DNA of 6,010 bases, from positions 5,460 through 11,469 of the forward strand of contig DCSM01000093.1 in assembly GCA_002325605.1 (NCBI GenBank). The letters run 5' to 3'. Below the pieces are notes generated by a model, which was not told the origin of the DNA, searched no databases, and saw only the letters and a list, made by a program, of their open reading frames with translations. This document shows positions 1 to 5,972 of this stretch, piece after piece; position 1 is the stretch's first letter; each line of letters starts with the position of its first letter. The translations under genes and the position numbers were made by a program. The stretch comes from Chloroflexaceae bacterium UBA1466. Its GTDB lineage: Bacteria; Chloroflexota; Chloroflexia; Chloroflexales; Chloroflexaceae.

Positions 1-44
1 CTTGAAAGCCGTTTTTCGCGCCCAACCTTCCACTTTAACGCTAA

Positions 45-1136
45 TTATTTCATTACGTTAAAGAGAAAATGACAAATATCGCCATCTTGCACGATATATT
101 GTTTACCTTCCATGCGAACTGCGCCAACTTTTTTCGCATCATTCATACTCCCCGCCGCGACCAAATCCTTATAAGCCACAACTTCGGCCCGAATAAACCC
201 GCGTTGAATGTCAGAATGAATCGCGCCCGCCGCTTCTACCGCAGGGGTAGAATGGCGAATTGTCCAGGCACGAACCTCGTCTTCGCCCGCCGTAAGAAAA
301 CTAATCAAACCTAAGAGTTCGTAAGACCGTTTGATCACCAAACTCCGTGCTGACTCTTTAATCCCCAAATCATCCATAAAAACTTGAGCATCTGTTGCAT
401 CTAATTGCGCTAATTCAGCCTCGATCTTCCCAGCTAAAGGCATAACCCCACTTTTGCGAGCAGTATATTCTAGCGTAGGCGGAGCAGCAAGTTGTTTTTC
501 ATTGATATTGAGGATGATAAGCAGCGGTTTAGCGGTCAAAAACTGATAACCTCTGACCAGTAATTCCTCTTCAGGCGAAGCTTCCAGTTCCCGAATCGGT
601 TTATCCTGCTCCAGGCCCGCTTGAAAGCGCAAAAGCAAATCGCGTTCAAGAATGCGAAATTCGCGCTCGCGGGCCGACATTTTGCTGATCTCAGCTTCCA
701 GGCGTTTAAGCCGTTTTTCAATAATCGCAAGGTCGGCAAAAGCTAATTCAAGATTAAGATTCGCAACATCTCGCGCAATATCTACCGTTTCATTAGGATG
801 TGGAATGGCTGAATCTTCAAAAGCCCGCACAACATGCAATAAAGCATCAGCCCCACTGAGATAATTGAGTAGAGCAGGTGGTAAACCTCCGCCTTCTTGC
901 TTTTTACCTCCGCCTAAACCTGCAATATCTACATATTGCACGTCGGCAGGCGTAGTTTTCTTTGGTTTGAACAGTTTGGTAAGAACATTCAAGCGTTCAT
1001 CGGGAACTTTAACTGTGGCCATATTGGGCGCAACTTGGGCCGCCGAAAAAGCTGTGGTTTCAGCATTCCCGCAGGTAAGCGCATTGAAAACCGTCGTTTT
1101 GCCACTTTTTGGGAGTCCAATCAATGCAATGTGCAT
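45..1136 (-). CDS. ychF: YchF-family P-loop ATPase/GTPase (Obg-related, TGS domain)
   Basis: This is a cytoplasmic TRAFAC-class nucleotidase of the YchF/OLA1 family, which is known to bind ribosomes and hydrolyse ATP in preference to GTP. The 363 residues equal the E. coli YchF length. Visible motifs are the P-loop GLPKSGKTT (7-15), the G3 motif DIAGL (70-74), and NINE (210-213) in place of the NKxD guanine-specificity motif, which fits ATP use. A charged helical, coiled-coil-like insertion covers about 130-190. A C-terminal TGS-like domain runs from about 277, with EVRAWTI (287-293), GFIRAEV (313-319) and the closing EGKQYIVQDGD stretch. The start is supported by AGGA (1145-1148), 8 nt upstream of the ATG. 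The P-loop (KS instead of the usual NV) and the region after DIAGL differ from the E. coli type, suggesting a distinct subfamily. It lies downstream of the GHL10 gene on the same strand, separated by a probable terminator, so it may have its own promoter. Family assignment is secure; the cellular role is inferred. Confidence 0.95.
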   Translation of the reverse strand: MHIALIGLPKSGKTTVFNALTCGNAETTAFSAAQVAPNMATVKVPDERLNVLTKLFKPKKTTPADVQYVDIAGLGGGKKQEGGGLPPALLNYLSGADALLHVVRAFEDSAIPHPNETVDIARDVANLNLELAFADLAIIEKRLKRLEAEISKMSAREREFRILERDLLLRFQAGLEQDKPIRELEASPEEELLVRGYQFLTAKPLLIILNINEKQLAAPPTLEYTARKSGVMPLAGKIEAELAQLDATDAQVFMDDLGIKESARSLVIKRSYELLGLISFLTAGEDEVRAWTIRHSTPAVEAAGAIHSDIQRGFIRAEVVAYKDLVAAGSMNDAKKVGAVRMEGKQYIVQDGDICHFLFNVMK

Positions 1137-1170
1137 AGCATCTTTCCTTTTTGCTAGATTTGCGAATCAC

Positions 1171-1199
1171 AGAAAAGGGGCATTGTATACAACGCCCCT
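1171..1199 (-). terminator. Rho-independent terminator of the GHL10-like gene
   Basis: On the minus strand AGGGGCGTTG (1190-1199) pairs with CAATGCCCCT (1176-1185) across a TATA loop (1186-1189), giving a 10-bp stem with one G-U pair. A short U-rich run (UUUU, then CU) follows at the base of the stem. The structure begins about 35 nt after the GHL10 stop codon. On the plus strand the same position would be an A-C mismatch, so the hairpin fits minus-strand RNA better. The U-tract is short, so termination may be partial. Confidence 0.7.
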
Positions 1200-1210
1200 G
1201 CTAATTTCAC
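1182..1210 (-). promoter_or_regulatory. candidate ychF promoter overlapping the upstream terminator
   Basis: Read on the minus strand, TACAAT (1182-1187, five of six matches to TATAAT) lies 17 bp downstream of GTGAAA (1205-1210, four of six matches to TTGACA). Transcription would begin near 1175, giving a leader of about 40 nt before ychF. The -10 falls inside the terminator hairpin, so some matches may be a by-product of that structure. It is offered because ychF has little other room for a promoter of its own; otherwise it would depend on read-through from the GHL10 gene. Confidence 0.3.
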
Positions 1211-1234
1211 CAAATTATTGAGCTTTAGCTGGTT

Positions 1235-2770
1235 TTAGGGCCCGTTGGTCACGAGGCCCGCTTCAACTAACACTTGATACTCAGCCGTGTGCCCTTTTTC
1301 CTTATCACGGACCGCAACTGTATAAGTGCCTGGATCGAGGTCAACTGTGCCATACCAACCATCGGCACTGGCTGTCAAGTCTCGCACCCATTGGCCATCT
1401 TTCAAAAGCGAAATGACCGCAAAAGGAATCATTTGACCATCAATGGACGCAATGCCTTGCAAATGACCTTTGGTCGGATAGGCAATCCAGGGCCAAACGG
1501 GAGCGCGAGCAGGCTGTTTGAAAATCGTGTTGCGTAGCTCATCCATGAATTGCCGCCGCTGCTCAAAGCCCCCTCCATAAAAGGGTTGATTGTAGGAATA
1601 GAAGGCAACACCTGAAAGTTGCCGGCCCTGCGAATCGGTGACCAGCGCCCGTTCGGCTTGCGCGATGTTTTGGGCGCGGCTATTCAGCCACGACCCCATC
1701 CCGACCACAATCGTTCTGCGCCCCGTGTTTTCCCGATCCCATTTCAGCCAACCATCATACCATTTGCGATTTTCAGCTTTGCCTTCGTCAAAATAGTGCA
1801 TGGGCAGCGCAAAATCCAAAATTCCTTCTTGCAACCAGGCTTTCCAATCTTGAAAGACCGTTTTGCTGGCCGCCGAATTTGACCAATCATTAGCACTGTA
1901 AGTGCCGATTCCGCCCCAGGAGACAGTGGCCGCACTTACCTGAACCTGAGGATTGATCACCTTGATCCGAATATAGAGGCGGCGAACAAGCTCCGTAATC
2001 CGATCTCTGCGCCACTGACTCCAGAGTGCTGCGTCGGGTTTAGGGCGAAAATCAGCTTCCAAACCATACTTGCGGCGATAGAAGTCTAAGCTGACACTGT
2101 TGTAACCGTGGTCACTCCAGCCGAAGCGAATGAAATCGAAATGAATCCCATCGAGACTGGGGTAGTTTTTGAGCAGATTTTGAACGATTTGCTCCATATA
2201 GACAACCGAACCAGGGTGGCCAAAATCGAGGTCGCCGATCTGGTGGCCCGCGTAATCGGCGGTTGTCCAGCGTTCGGTTCCCTGGGCCGAGGGGCCATGT
2301 TCAGTACAAACATGCTGGGGATTGCCCCATTGGGTATTGGCTCCGGGGCAGGCTACGCTGATCACCAGCCAGGCATGAACACTTATGCCCTTGGCGTGGC
2401 CGCGCTCAATGGCATAGGCCAGGGGATCAAATTTGCTTGCGGGGGCCAGCTGGGAGTCGTTTGATCTGGGTTCAAGACCATTGTTATACCAAACATCACC
2501 GTGGCGGCGCATTTGAATGAAGAGCGTATTGGCGTTGGCCCGTGCAATGTTGTCCATCATTTCGTCAACTTGGTCGGCGTTGCGAAAGCCAGGATTGTAA
2601 GCATCGGCCCAAAAACCGCGCAGCTGCTGAATCGGGGCTTGGGATTCCTGCTGTGGGGCTTGCGCTTGCACAACCAGCGAAATTGGGGGCAAAACGGTGA
2701 GCAACAAAGTGAAGAAAAATAGGCTAAGAGCTAGTTTTCTAAGCAAGGGGAAAGGTCTCTGATTCAACAT
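1235..2770 (-). CDS. secreted glycoside-hydrolase-like family 10 (GHL10/YngK-type) protein
   Basis: This 511-residue exported protein resembles the GHL10 (DUF187) family, predicted TIM-barrel glycoside hydrolases related to B. subtilis YngK; substrates are mostly unknown. A signal peptide is clear: a basic start with R11-K12, a hydrophobic core at about 13-34, and a likely type I cleavage after AQA (36-38). There is no lipobox. The GHL10 domain spans about 49-415, with LRGFWADAY (50-58), NTLFIQMR (81-88), HAWL (132-135), LDFGHP (181-186), LDGIHFDFIRF (206-216), LPMHYF (322-327) and GVAFYSYN (387-394). D207, H210 and D212 sit where family barrels carry active-site residues; their role here is inferred. 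C141 and C155 could form a disulfide outside the cell. Residues about 433-508 look like a small beta-sandwich of the carboxypeptidase-regulatory-like type (GWYGTVDLDPGTYTVAV). The start is supported by AAGGAGA (2781-2787), 10 nt upstream of the ATG. I cannot name the substrate. Confidence 0.88.
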   Translation of the reverse strand: MLNQRPFPLLRKLALSLFFFTLLLTVLPPISLVVQAQAPQQESQAPIQQLRGFWADAYNPGFRNADQVDEMMDNIARANANTLFIQMRRHGDVWYNNGLEPRSNDSQLAPASKFDPLAYAIERGHAKGISVHAWLVISVACPGANTQWGNPQHVCTEHGPSAQGTERWTTADYAGHQIGDLDFGHPGSVVYMEQIVQNLLKNYPSLDGIHFDFIRFGWSDHGYNSVSLDFYRRKYGLEADFRPKPDAALWSQWRRDRITELVRRLYIRIKVINPQVQVSAATVSWGGIGTYSANDWSNSAASKTVFQDWKAWLQEGILDFALPMHYFDEGKAENRKWYDGWLKWDRENTGRRTIVVGMGSWLNSRAQNIAQAERALVTDSQGRQLSGVAFYSYNQPFYGGGFEQRRQFMDELRNTIFKQPARAPVWPWIAYPTKGHLQGIASIDGQMIPFAVISLLKDGQWVRDLTASADGWYGTVDLDPGTYTVAVRDKEKGHTAEYQVLVEAGLVTNGP

Positions 2771-3098
2771 CGGGGCAAAATCTCCTTAAAGACTGGCAAA
2801 AGCTTCAGCACTTTCGTGGTAAGTAGAACGATTTTTGGATCCATTTTGAGCGCAGGAAAAAAGACTAAGGAAGAAGAATCGCAAGATTCTGGGCAGAAAA
2901 TCAAAAAATCCCAAACCTAAGTTGGGCAACGCAGTCAAGTATAGGATGATAAGTGGGTTAAGAAGAAATCTGAGCAGGTGCAAAGAGAAGCATGCTGAAA
3001 AAAAAGAAACTGGCTTCATTTTACGCCTATATGCCATCTGCCCAGCGAGTGAGGAGAAAGGAATTGAAGGTACAAAGAGGTTTTAGTGCTAAAAAAAT
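2771..3098. other. gap between tRNA-Asn and the GHL10 gene, no convincing gene
   Basis: This gap of about 330 bp contains the GHL10 Shine-Dalgarno site (AAGGAGA, 2781-2787), a hairpin with U-tract at 2903-2926, and an isolated minus-strand TATACT (2938-2943) with no recognisable -35 at normal spacing. A minus-strand frame at 2786-3037 could encode 83 residues rich in Phe and Leu, with two hydrophobic stretches. It has no Shine-Dalgarno site before its ATG at 3037, and its composition follows simply from A-rich runs on the plus strand. Its stop codon overlaps the GHL10 ribosome site. I do not call it a gene. The promoter of the GHL10 gene was not confidently located. Confidence 0.6.
2903..2926 (-). 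terminator. possible intrinsic terminator or attenuator downstream of tRNA-Asn
   Basis: On the minus strand CCCAA (2922-2926) pairs with TTGGG (2910-2914) around a 7-nt loop. An inner C-G pair is possible if one base is bulged. The stem is followed by A and six consecutive T residues (2903-2908), then GATTTT. It lies about 170 nt after the tRNA and about 130 nt before the GHL10 start, so it could end tRNA read-through or attenuate the GHL10 transcript. The stem is short, which keeps confidence modest. Confidence 0.4.
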
Positions 3099-3173
3099 TG
3101 GCTCCCCGACTAGGATTCGAACCTAGAACCTACTGATTAACAGTCAGTCGCTCTACCGTTGAGCTATCGAGGA
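3099..3173 (-). tRNA. tRNA-Asn (anticodon GTT)
   Basis: A complete 75-nt cloverleaf with encoded CCA (3099-3101) decodes the asparagine codons AAC and AAU. The acceptor stem is TCCTCGA (3167-3173) with TCGGGGA (3103-3109), containing one T-G pair. The D arm is GCTC-AACGGTA-GAGC. The anticodon stem is ACTGA/TCAGT with loop CTGTTAA and anticodon GTT at 3139-3141. The T arm is CTAGG-TTCGAAT-CCTAG. The discriminator is G (3102), as expected for Asn. A run of seven T begins two bases after the CCA on the transcribed strand (3091-3097), which may help 3'-end formation, though no hairpin other than the tRNA precedes it. A near-consensus promoter lies about 38 nt upstream of the mature 5' end. Confidence 0.97.
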
Positions 3174-3217
3174 ACACAAAACAATTGGCAAATGTTATTC
3201 AAATTTGACCTGCGGCT

Positions 3218-3246
3218 AGTATAGCAGGCTTTTCCGTGTCTGTCAA
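3218..3246 (-). promoter_or_regulatory. sigma-70-type promoter of tRNA-Asn
   Basis: On the minus strand an exact TTGACA (3241-3246) and TATACT (3218-3223, five of six) are separated by exactly 17 bp. Transcription should begin near 3211, leaving a leader of about 38 nt that would be processed from the tRNA at 3173. This is the strongest promoter-like match seen in the window, as expected for a stable RNA gene. Confidence 0.8.
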
Positions 3247-3267
3247 GGACCCTGCGCGTGGTATAAT
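3240..3267 (+). promoter_or_regulatory. extended -10 promoter of the tkt-rpe operon
   Basis: A perfect TATAAT (3262-3267) is preceded by TG one base upstream (3259-3260), making an extended -10. CTGTCA (3240-3245, four of six matches to TTGACA) lies 16 bp upstream. Transcription should begin near 3274, about 46 nt before the tkt ATG. The -35 bases overlap those of the tRNA promoter on the other strand. Confidence 0.8.
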
Positions 3268-3310
3268 CAAACGGCGATTTTACATCGCTCTAGTAAAATT
3301 CGTAACGACT

Positions 3311-3314
3311 GAGG
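3311..3314 (+). promoter_or_regulatory. ribosome binding site that fixes the tkt start
   Basis: GAGG is followed by five A residues and then the ATG at 3320. The frame is open further upstream to a GTG at 3236, but that codon lies upstream of the -10 hexamer at 3262-3267 and would not be in the mRNA. Family alignment also begins here, at MVQSIDLLSANTIR. Confidence 0.8.
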
Positions 3315-3319
3315 AAAAA

Positions 3320-5317
3320 ATGGTTCAATCTATTGACCTGTTGAGTGCCAACACGATCCGCACGCTTGCAATGGACGGGGTACAAAAAGCCAAAAGTGGC
3401 CACCCTGGAATGCCAATGGGGGTAGCTGATGTTGCCTATGTTCTGTGGACTCGCTTTCTCAAGCACAATCCCGCTGACCCATGCTGGCCAAATCGGGATC
3501 GTTTCATTCTCTCGGCAGGTCATGGCTCAATGCTTCTTTATAGCTTATTGCACCTTACGGGCTACGAGCTTTCATTAGATGATCTGAAACACTTTCGCCA
3601 ATGGGGAAGCAAAACGCCTGGGCATCCAGAACACAAGCATCCCCTCGGCGTGGATACGACCACGGGCCCGCTGGGGCAGGGTTTCGCTAATGCGGTGGGT
3701 ATGGCCGTGGCGGAACGTGCGCTGGCCGAGCGGTTTAATCGCCCTAACTTTCCAATTGTTGACCATTATACCTATGTGATCGCTGGTGATGGCGATTTGA
3801 TGGAAGGGATTACCTACGAAGCAGCTAGTTTGGCGGGGCATTTCAAACTAGCAAAACTAATCGTTCTCTATGATAGCAATGGGATTTCGATAGATGGCCC
3901 GACCAATTTGACCTTTACCGAGGATGTCGGCAAGCGTTTTGAGGCTTGTGGCTGGGATGTGCAAACCATTGATGGGCACAATCTGACCGCTGTTGAGCAA
4001 GCGCTTCAGAAAGCCAAGGATCAAAAGGAAAAACCCCAGTTTATTATCTGCCAGACGAAAATTGGCTATGGTAGCCCTTCCAAAGAAGGTAAAGCTGCAT
4101 CTCACGGTGAACCTTTAGGCGTTGAAGAAGTTGAGAATACGAAGAAAAAGCTCGACTGGCCCTCGAAGGAAGCTTTTTACATTCCCCAAGAAGTCTCAAA
4201 GCACATGCGCCAGAGCGGGCAAAAACAAGACTTGCCTGTTTGGCAAGAGCTAATGACCCAATATCGGCAAGCTCATCCTGACTTAGCGCAAGTTTGGGAT
4301 GCAATGTGGCAGCGGACAACCCCTACGGATTGGGCGGCGGTTTTGCCCCAATTCAACGCGCAGGAGCATGAAAAGGGCTTGGCAACGCGGGTGGCTTCGG
4401 GGAAGATTATCAATGCGTTGGCTCCCCTTGTTCCCTCCCTCCTTGCAGGTTCTGCCGACCTTACCGATTCCAATAAGACGCGCATTGAAGGGGGCAGGAT
4501 TTTTCAAGCTACCTCCTTAATGGGCCGTAATATCCACTATGGTGTACGGGAACACGGAATGGCAGGAATTATGAACGGGTTGGCTTTGCACGGGGGCTTT
4601 ATTCCCTTTGGGGGAACCTTCCTTGTTTTTAGCGATTATATGCGGCCTTCCATCCGCATGGCGGCGCTGATGGGCCTTCAGACGATCTATGTCTTTACCC
4701 ACGATAGTATTGGGCTGGGGGAAGATGGCCCCACGCATCAACCTATTGAACAGATCCCTTCCCTCCGCTTGCTTCCCAACCTTCACGTGATTCGGCCCGC
4801 CGATGCTAATGAAACGGCCCAAGCTTGGCGCATGGCCTTGGAACGGAAGAATGGCCCGACGGCCCTTATCCTTACGCGGCAAGCTGTGCCCCTTCTAACA
4901 AATCCTTCTGCTGAAGGGACTTTGAAGGGTGGGTATACTCTCTTTGCTTCGCCTGATCCCAAAGTTCTTCTGTTGGCGACGGGTTCTGAAGTTTACCTTG
5001 CTTTGGAAGCGGCTAAATTGCTTGCCCAAGAAGGTATCGCAGCAAACGTTGTTAGCTTACCTTGTTGGGAATGTTTTGAAGCGCAAGATCAAGGGTATAA
5101 AGATTCGGTTTTGTTGCCCACGGTCAAGGCCCGTGTAGCCATTGAGGCCGCAGTTACATGTGGTTGGGAGAAGTATGTTGGTTCGCAGGGCCAAGTTATT
5201 GGGATTGACAAGTTTGGGGCTTCGGCTCCCTCTGAACGCCTTTTCGAAGAGTATGGGCTGACGGTAGAAAAACTTGTGGAAAAAGCAAAAGAGGTAGTGG
5301 CGCATGTCAAGGATTAA
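3320..5317 (+). CDS. tkt: transketolase
   Basis: This thiamine-diphosphate enzyme moves two-carbon ketol units between sugar phosphates (xylulose-5-P with ribose-5-P or erythrose-4-P) in the cytoplasm. From the ATG at 3320 it has 665 residues, against 663 in E. coli TktA. Visible elements are SGHPG with H28, SAGHGS with H68, GPLGQGFANAVGMA (116-129), and the cofactor/Mg motif GDGDLMEG (156-163) with D157 and N187. Also present are SHGEPLG with H262, the catalytic glutamate E411 in VREHGM, HDSIGLGEDGPTHQP (461-475) with H461, D469 and H473, and R520. All expected catalytic and binding residues appear intact, in the order N-terminal PP domain, Pyr domain, C-terminal domain. It has its own extended -10 promoter and overlaps rpe by 14 nt, forming a pentose phosphate operon. 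It could also serve a Calvin cycle, but no RuBisCO or phosphoribulokinase is in the window. Dihydroxyacetone synthase is unlikely given the canonical residues. Confidence 0.97.
   Translation: MVQSIDLLSANTIRTLAMDGVQKAKSGHPGMPMGVADVAYVLWTRFLKHNPADPCWPNRDRFILSAGHGSMLLYSLLHLTGYELSLDDLKHFRQWGSKTPGHPEHKHPLGVDTTTGPLGQGFANAVGMAVAERALAERFNRPNFPIVDHYTYVIAGDGDLMEGITYEAASLAGHFKLAKLIVLYDSNGISIDGPTNLTFTEDVGKRFEACGWDVQTIDGHNLTAVEQALQKAKDQKEKPQFIICQTKIGYGSPSKEGKAASHGEPLGVEEVENTKKKLDWPSKEAFYIPQEVSKHMRQSGQKQDLPVWQELMTQYRQAHPDLAQVWDAMWQRTTPTDWAAVLPQFNAQEHEKGLATRVASGKIINALAPLVPSLLAGSADLTDSNKTRIEGGRIFQATSLMGRNIHYGVREHGMAGIMNGLALHGGFIPFGGTFLVFSDYMRPSIRMAALMGLQTIYVFTHDSIGLGEDGPTHQPIEQIPSLRLLPNLHVIRPADANETAQAWRMALERKNGPTALILTRQAVPLLTNPSAEGTLKGGYTLFASPDPKVLLLATGSEVYLALEAAKLLAQEGIAANVVSLPCWECFEAQDQGYKDSVLLPTVKARVAIEAAVTCGWEKYVGSQGQVIGIDKFGASAPSERLFEEYGLTVEKLVEKAKEVVAHVKD
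5291..5294 (+). promoter_or_regulatory. ribosome binding site of rpe inside tkt
   Basis: GAGG lies within the last codons of tkt, 9 nt before the rpe ATG at 5304. Ribosomes finishing tkt at 5317 pass over both this site and the start codon, so translational coupling is expected. Confidence 0.65.
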
Positions 5318-5972
5318 AATTTCCCCTTCCATCCTCTCCTGCGATTTCGCTCGGTTGGGGGAGCAAGTGAAGGAAGCTGAGGCGGCAGGTGCAGAATGGT
5401 TGCACATTGATGTCATGGATGGGCATTTTGTACCTAACATCACCATCGGGCCGCTAATCGTGGCTGCGATTCGCCCGTTGACCAAATTGCAGCTAGATGT
5501 TCACTTGATGATTGAGCAGCCAGACCGTTATATCCCCGATTTTGCGCGAGCGGGAGCCGATTGGCTTACCGTGCAAGTCGAAGCTTGTCCGCACCTTCAC
5601 CGAACCATTCAGCATATCAAAGAGTTGAACGTTAAGGCGGGGGTGACCCTTAATCCTGCAACTTCTTTGACAACTTTGGAAGAAACTTTGCCCAATGTTG
5701 ACCTTGTTTTGATAATGGCGGTGAATCCTGGCTTTGGGGGCCAATCTTATATCCCTTCAAGCACCGCAAAGGTTAAGCGAGCGCGAGCAATGCTGGACGC
5801 GCTTGGTTCAAAGGCCGAGCTTGAAGTTGATGGGGGCGTGAAAGCTGAGAATGCACGGGAAGTAGTGGCGGCGGGAGCTACTGCATTGGTGGCGGGTTCG
5901 GCGGTTTTCAATAAGCAGGGAACCGTTTTGGAAAATATCACCAAGTTACGGCGAGCGATTGAGGGGAGTTAG
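5304..5972 (+). CDS. rpe: ribulose-phosphate 3-epimerase
   Basis: This cytoplasmic TIM-barrel enzyme interconverts D-ribulose 5-phosphate and D-xylulose 5-phosphate, supplying the donor used by the upstream transketolase. The 222 residues are typical of the family. Landmarks are SPSILSCDFARLG (7-19), HIDVMDGHFVPN (34-45), DVHLM (65-69), NPGFGGQS (141-148), EVDGGV (174-179) and the phosphate-binding AGSAVF (197-202). Expected metal ligands H34, D36, H67 and D176 are present, and D36 and D176 are the usual acid/base pair. One departure is Q91 in TVQVEA (89-94), where many homologues carry His (HxEA). The start codon overlaps the end of tkt by 14 nt and is supported by GAGG at 5291-5294. No terminator is seen before the window ends, so the operon may continue. 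Confidence 0.96.
   Translation: MSRIKISPSILSCDFARLGEQVKEAEAAGAEWLHIDVMDGHFVPNITIGPLIVAAIRPLTKLQLDVHLMIEQPDRYIPDFARAGADWLTVQVEACPHLHRTIQHIKELNVKAGVTLNPATSLTTLEETLPNVDLVLIMAVNPGFGGQSYIPSSTAKVKRARAMLDALGSKAELEVDGGVKAENAREVVAAGATALVAGSAVFNKQGTVLENITKLRRAIEGS

Noticed and set aside
1..57. Minus-strand frame reading ISVKVEGWARKTAFK past the ychF stop, possibly the start of a further gene.
   Set aside because: No ATG or Shine-Dalgarno site is visible, only a GTG at 31-33, and too few codons lie in the window to judge.
2786..3037. Minus-strand frame for an 83-residue Phe/Leu-rich small membrane-like protein just upstream of the GHL10 gene, its stop overlapping the GHL10 ribosome site.
   Set aside because: There is no Shine-Dalgarno site at the ATG at 3037, only a weak AGG before an internal ATG at 3019, and a terminator-like hairpin inside it. 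The composition is explained by A-rich plus-strand runs. Conservation in relatives would reverse this.
3091..3098. Seven-T run directly after the tRNA CCA as a stand-alone intrinsic terminator.
   Set aside because: No hairpin apart from the tRNA's own T arm precedes it, and that lies 12 or more nt away. It may aid 3'-end formation but cannot be called a standard terminator.
3236..3319. N-terminal extension of transketolase from GTG at 3236.
   Set aside because: The GTG lies upstream of the extended -10 promoter (TATAAT at 3262-3267) and would not be transcribed. The ATG at 3320 has a GAGG site and matches the family start.
4517..4882. Long minus-strand frame (121 codons) inside tkt, with similar antisense frames elsewhere in tkt and rpe.
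   Set aside because: It lies opposite strongly conserved transketolase motifs, and the product resembles no known family. It is a shadow of the coding strand.
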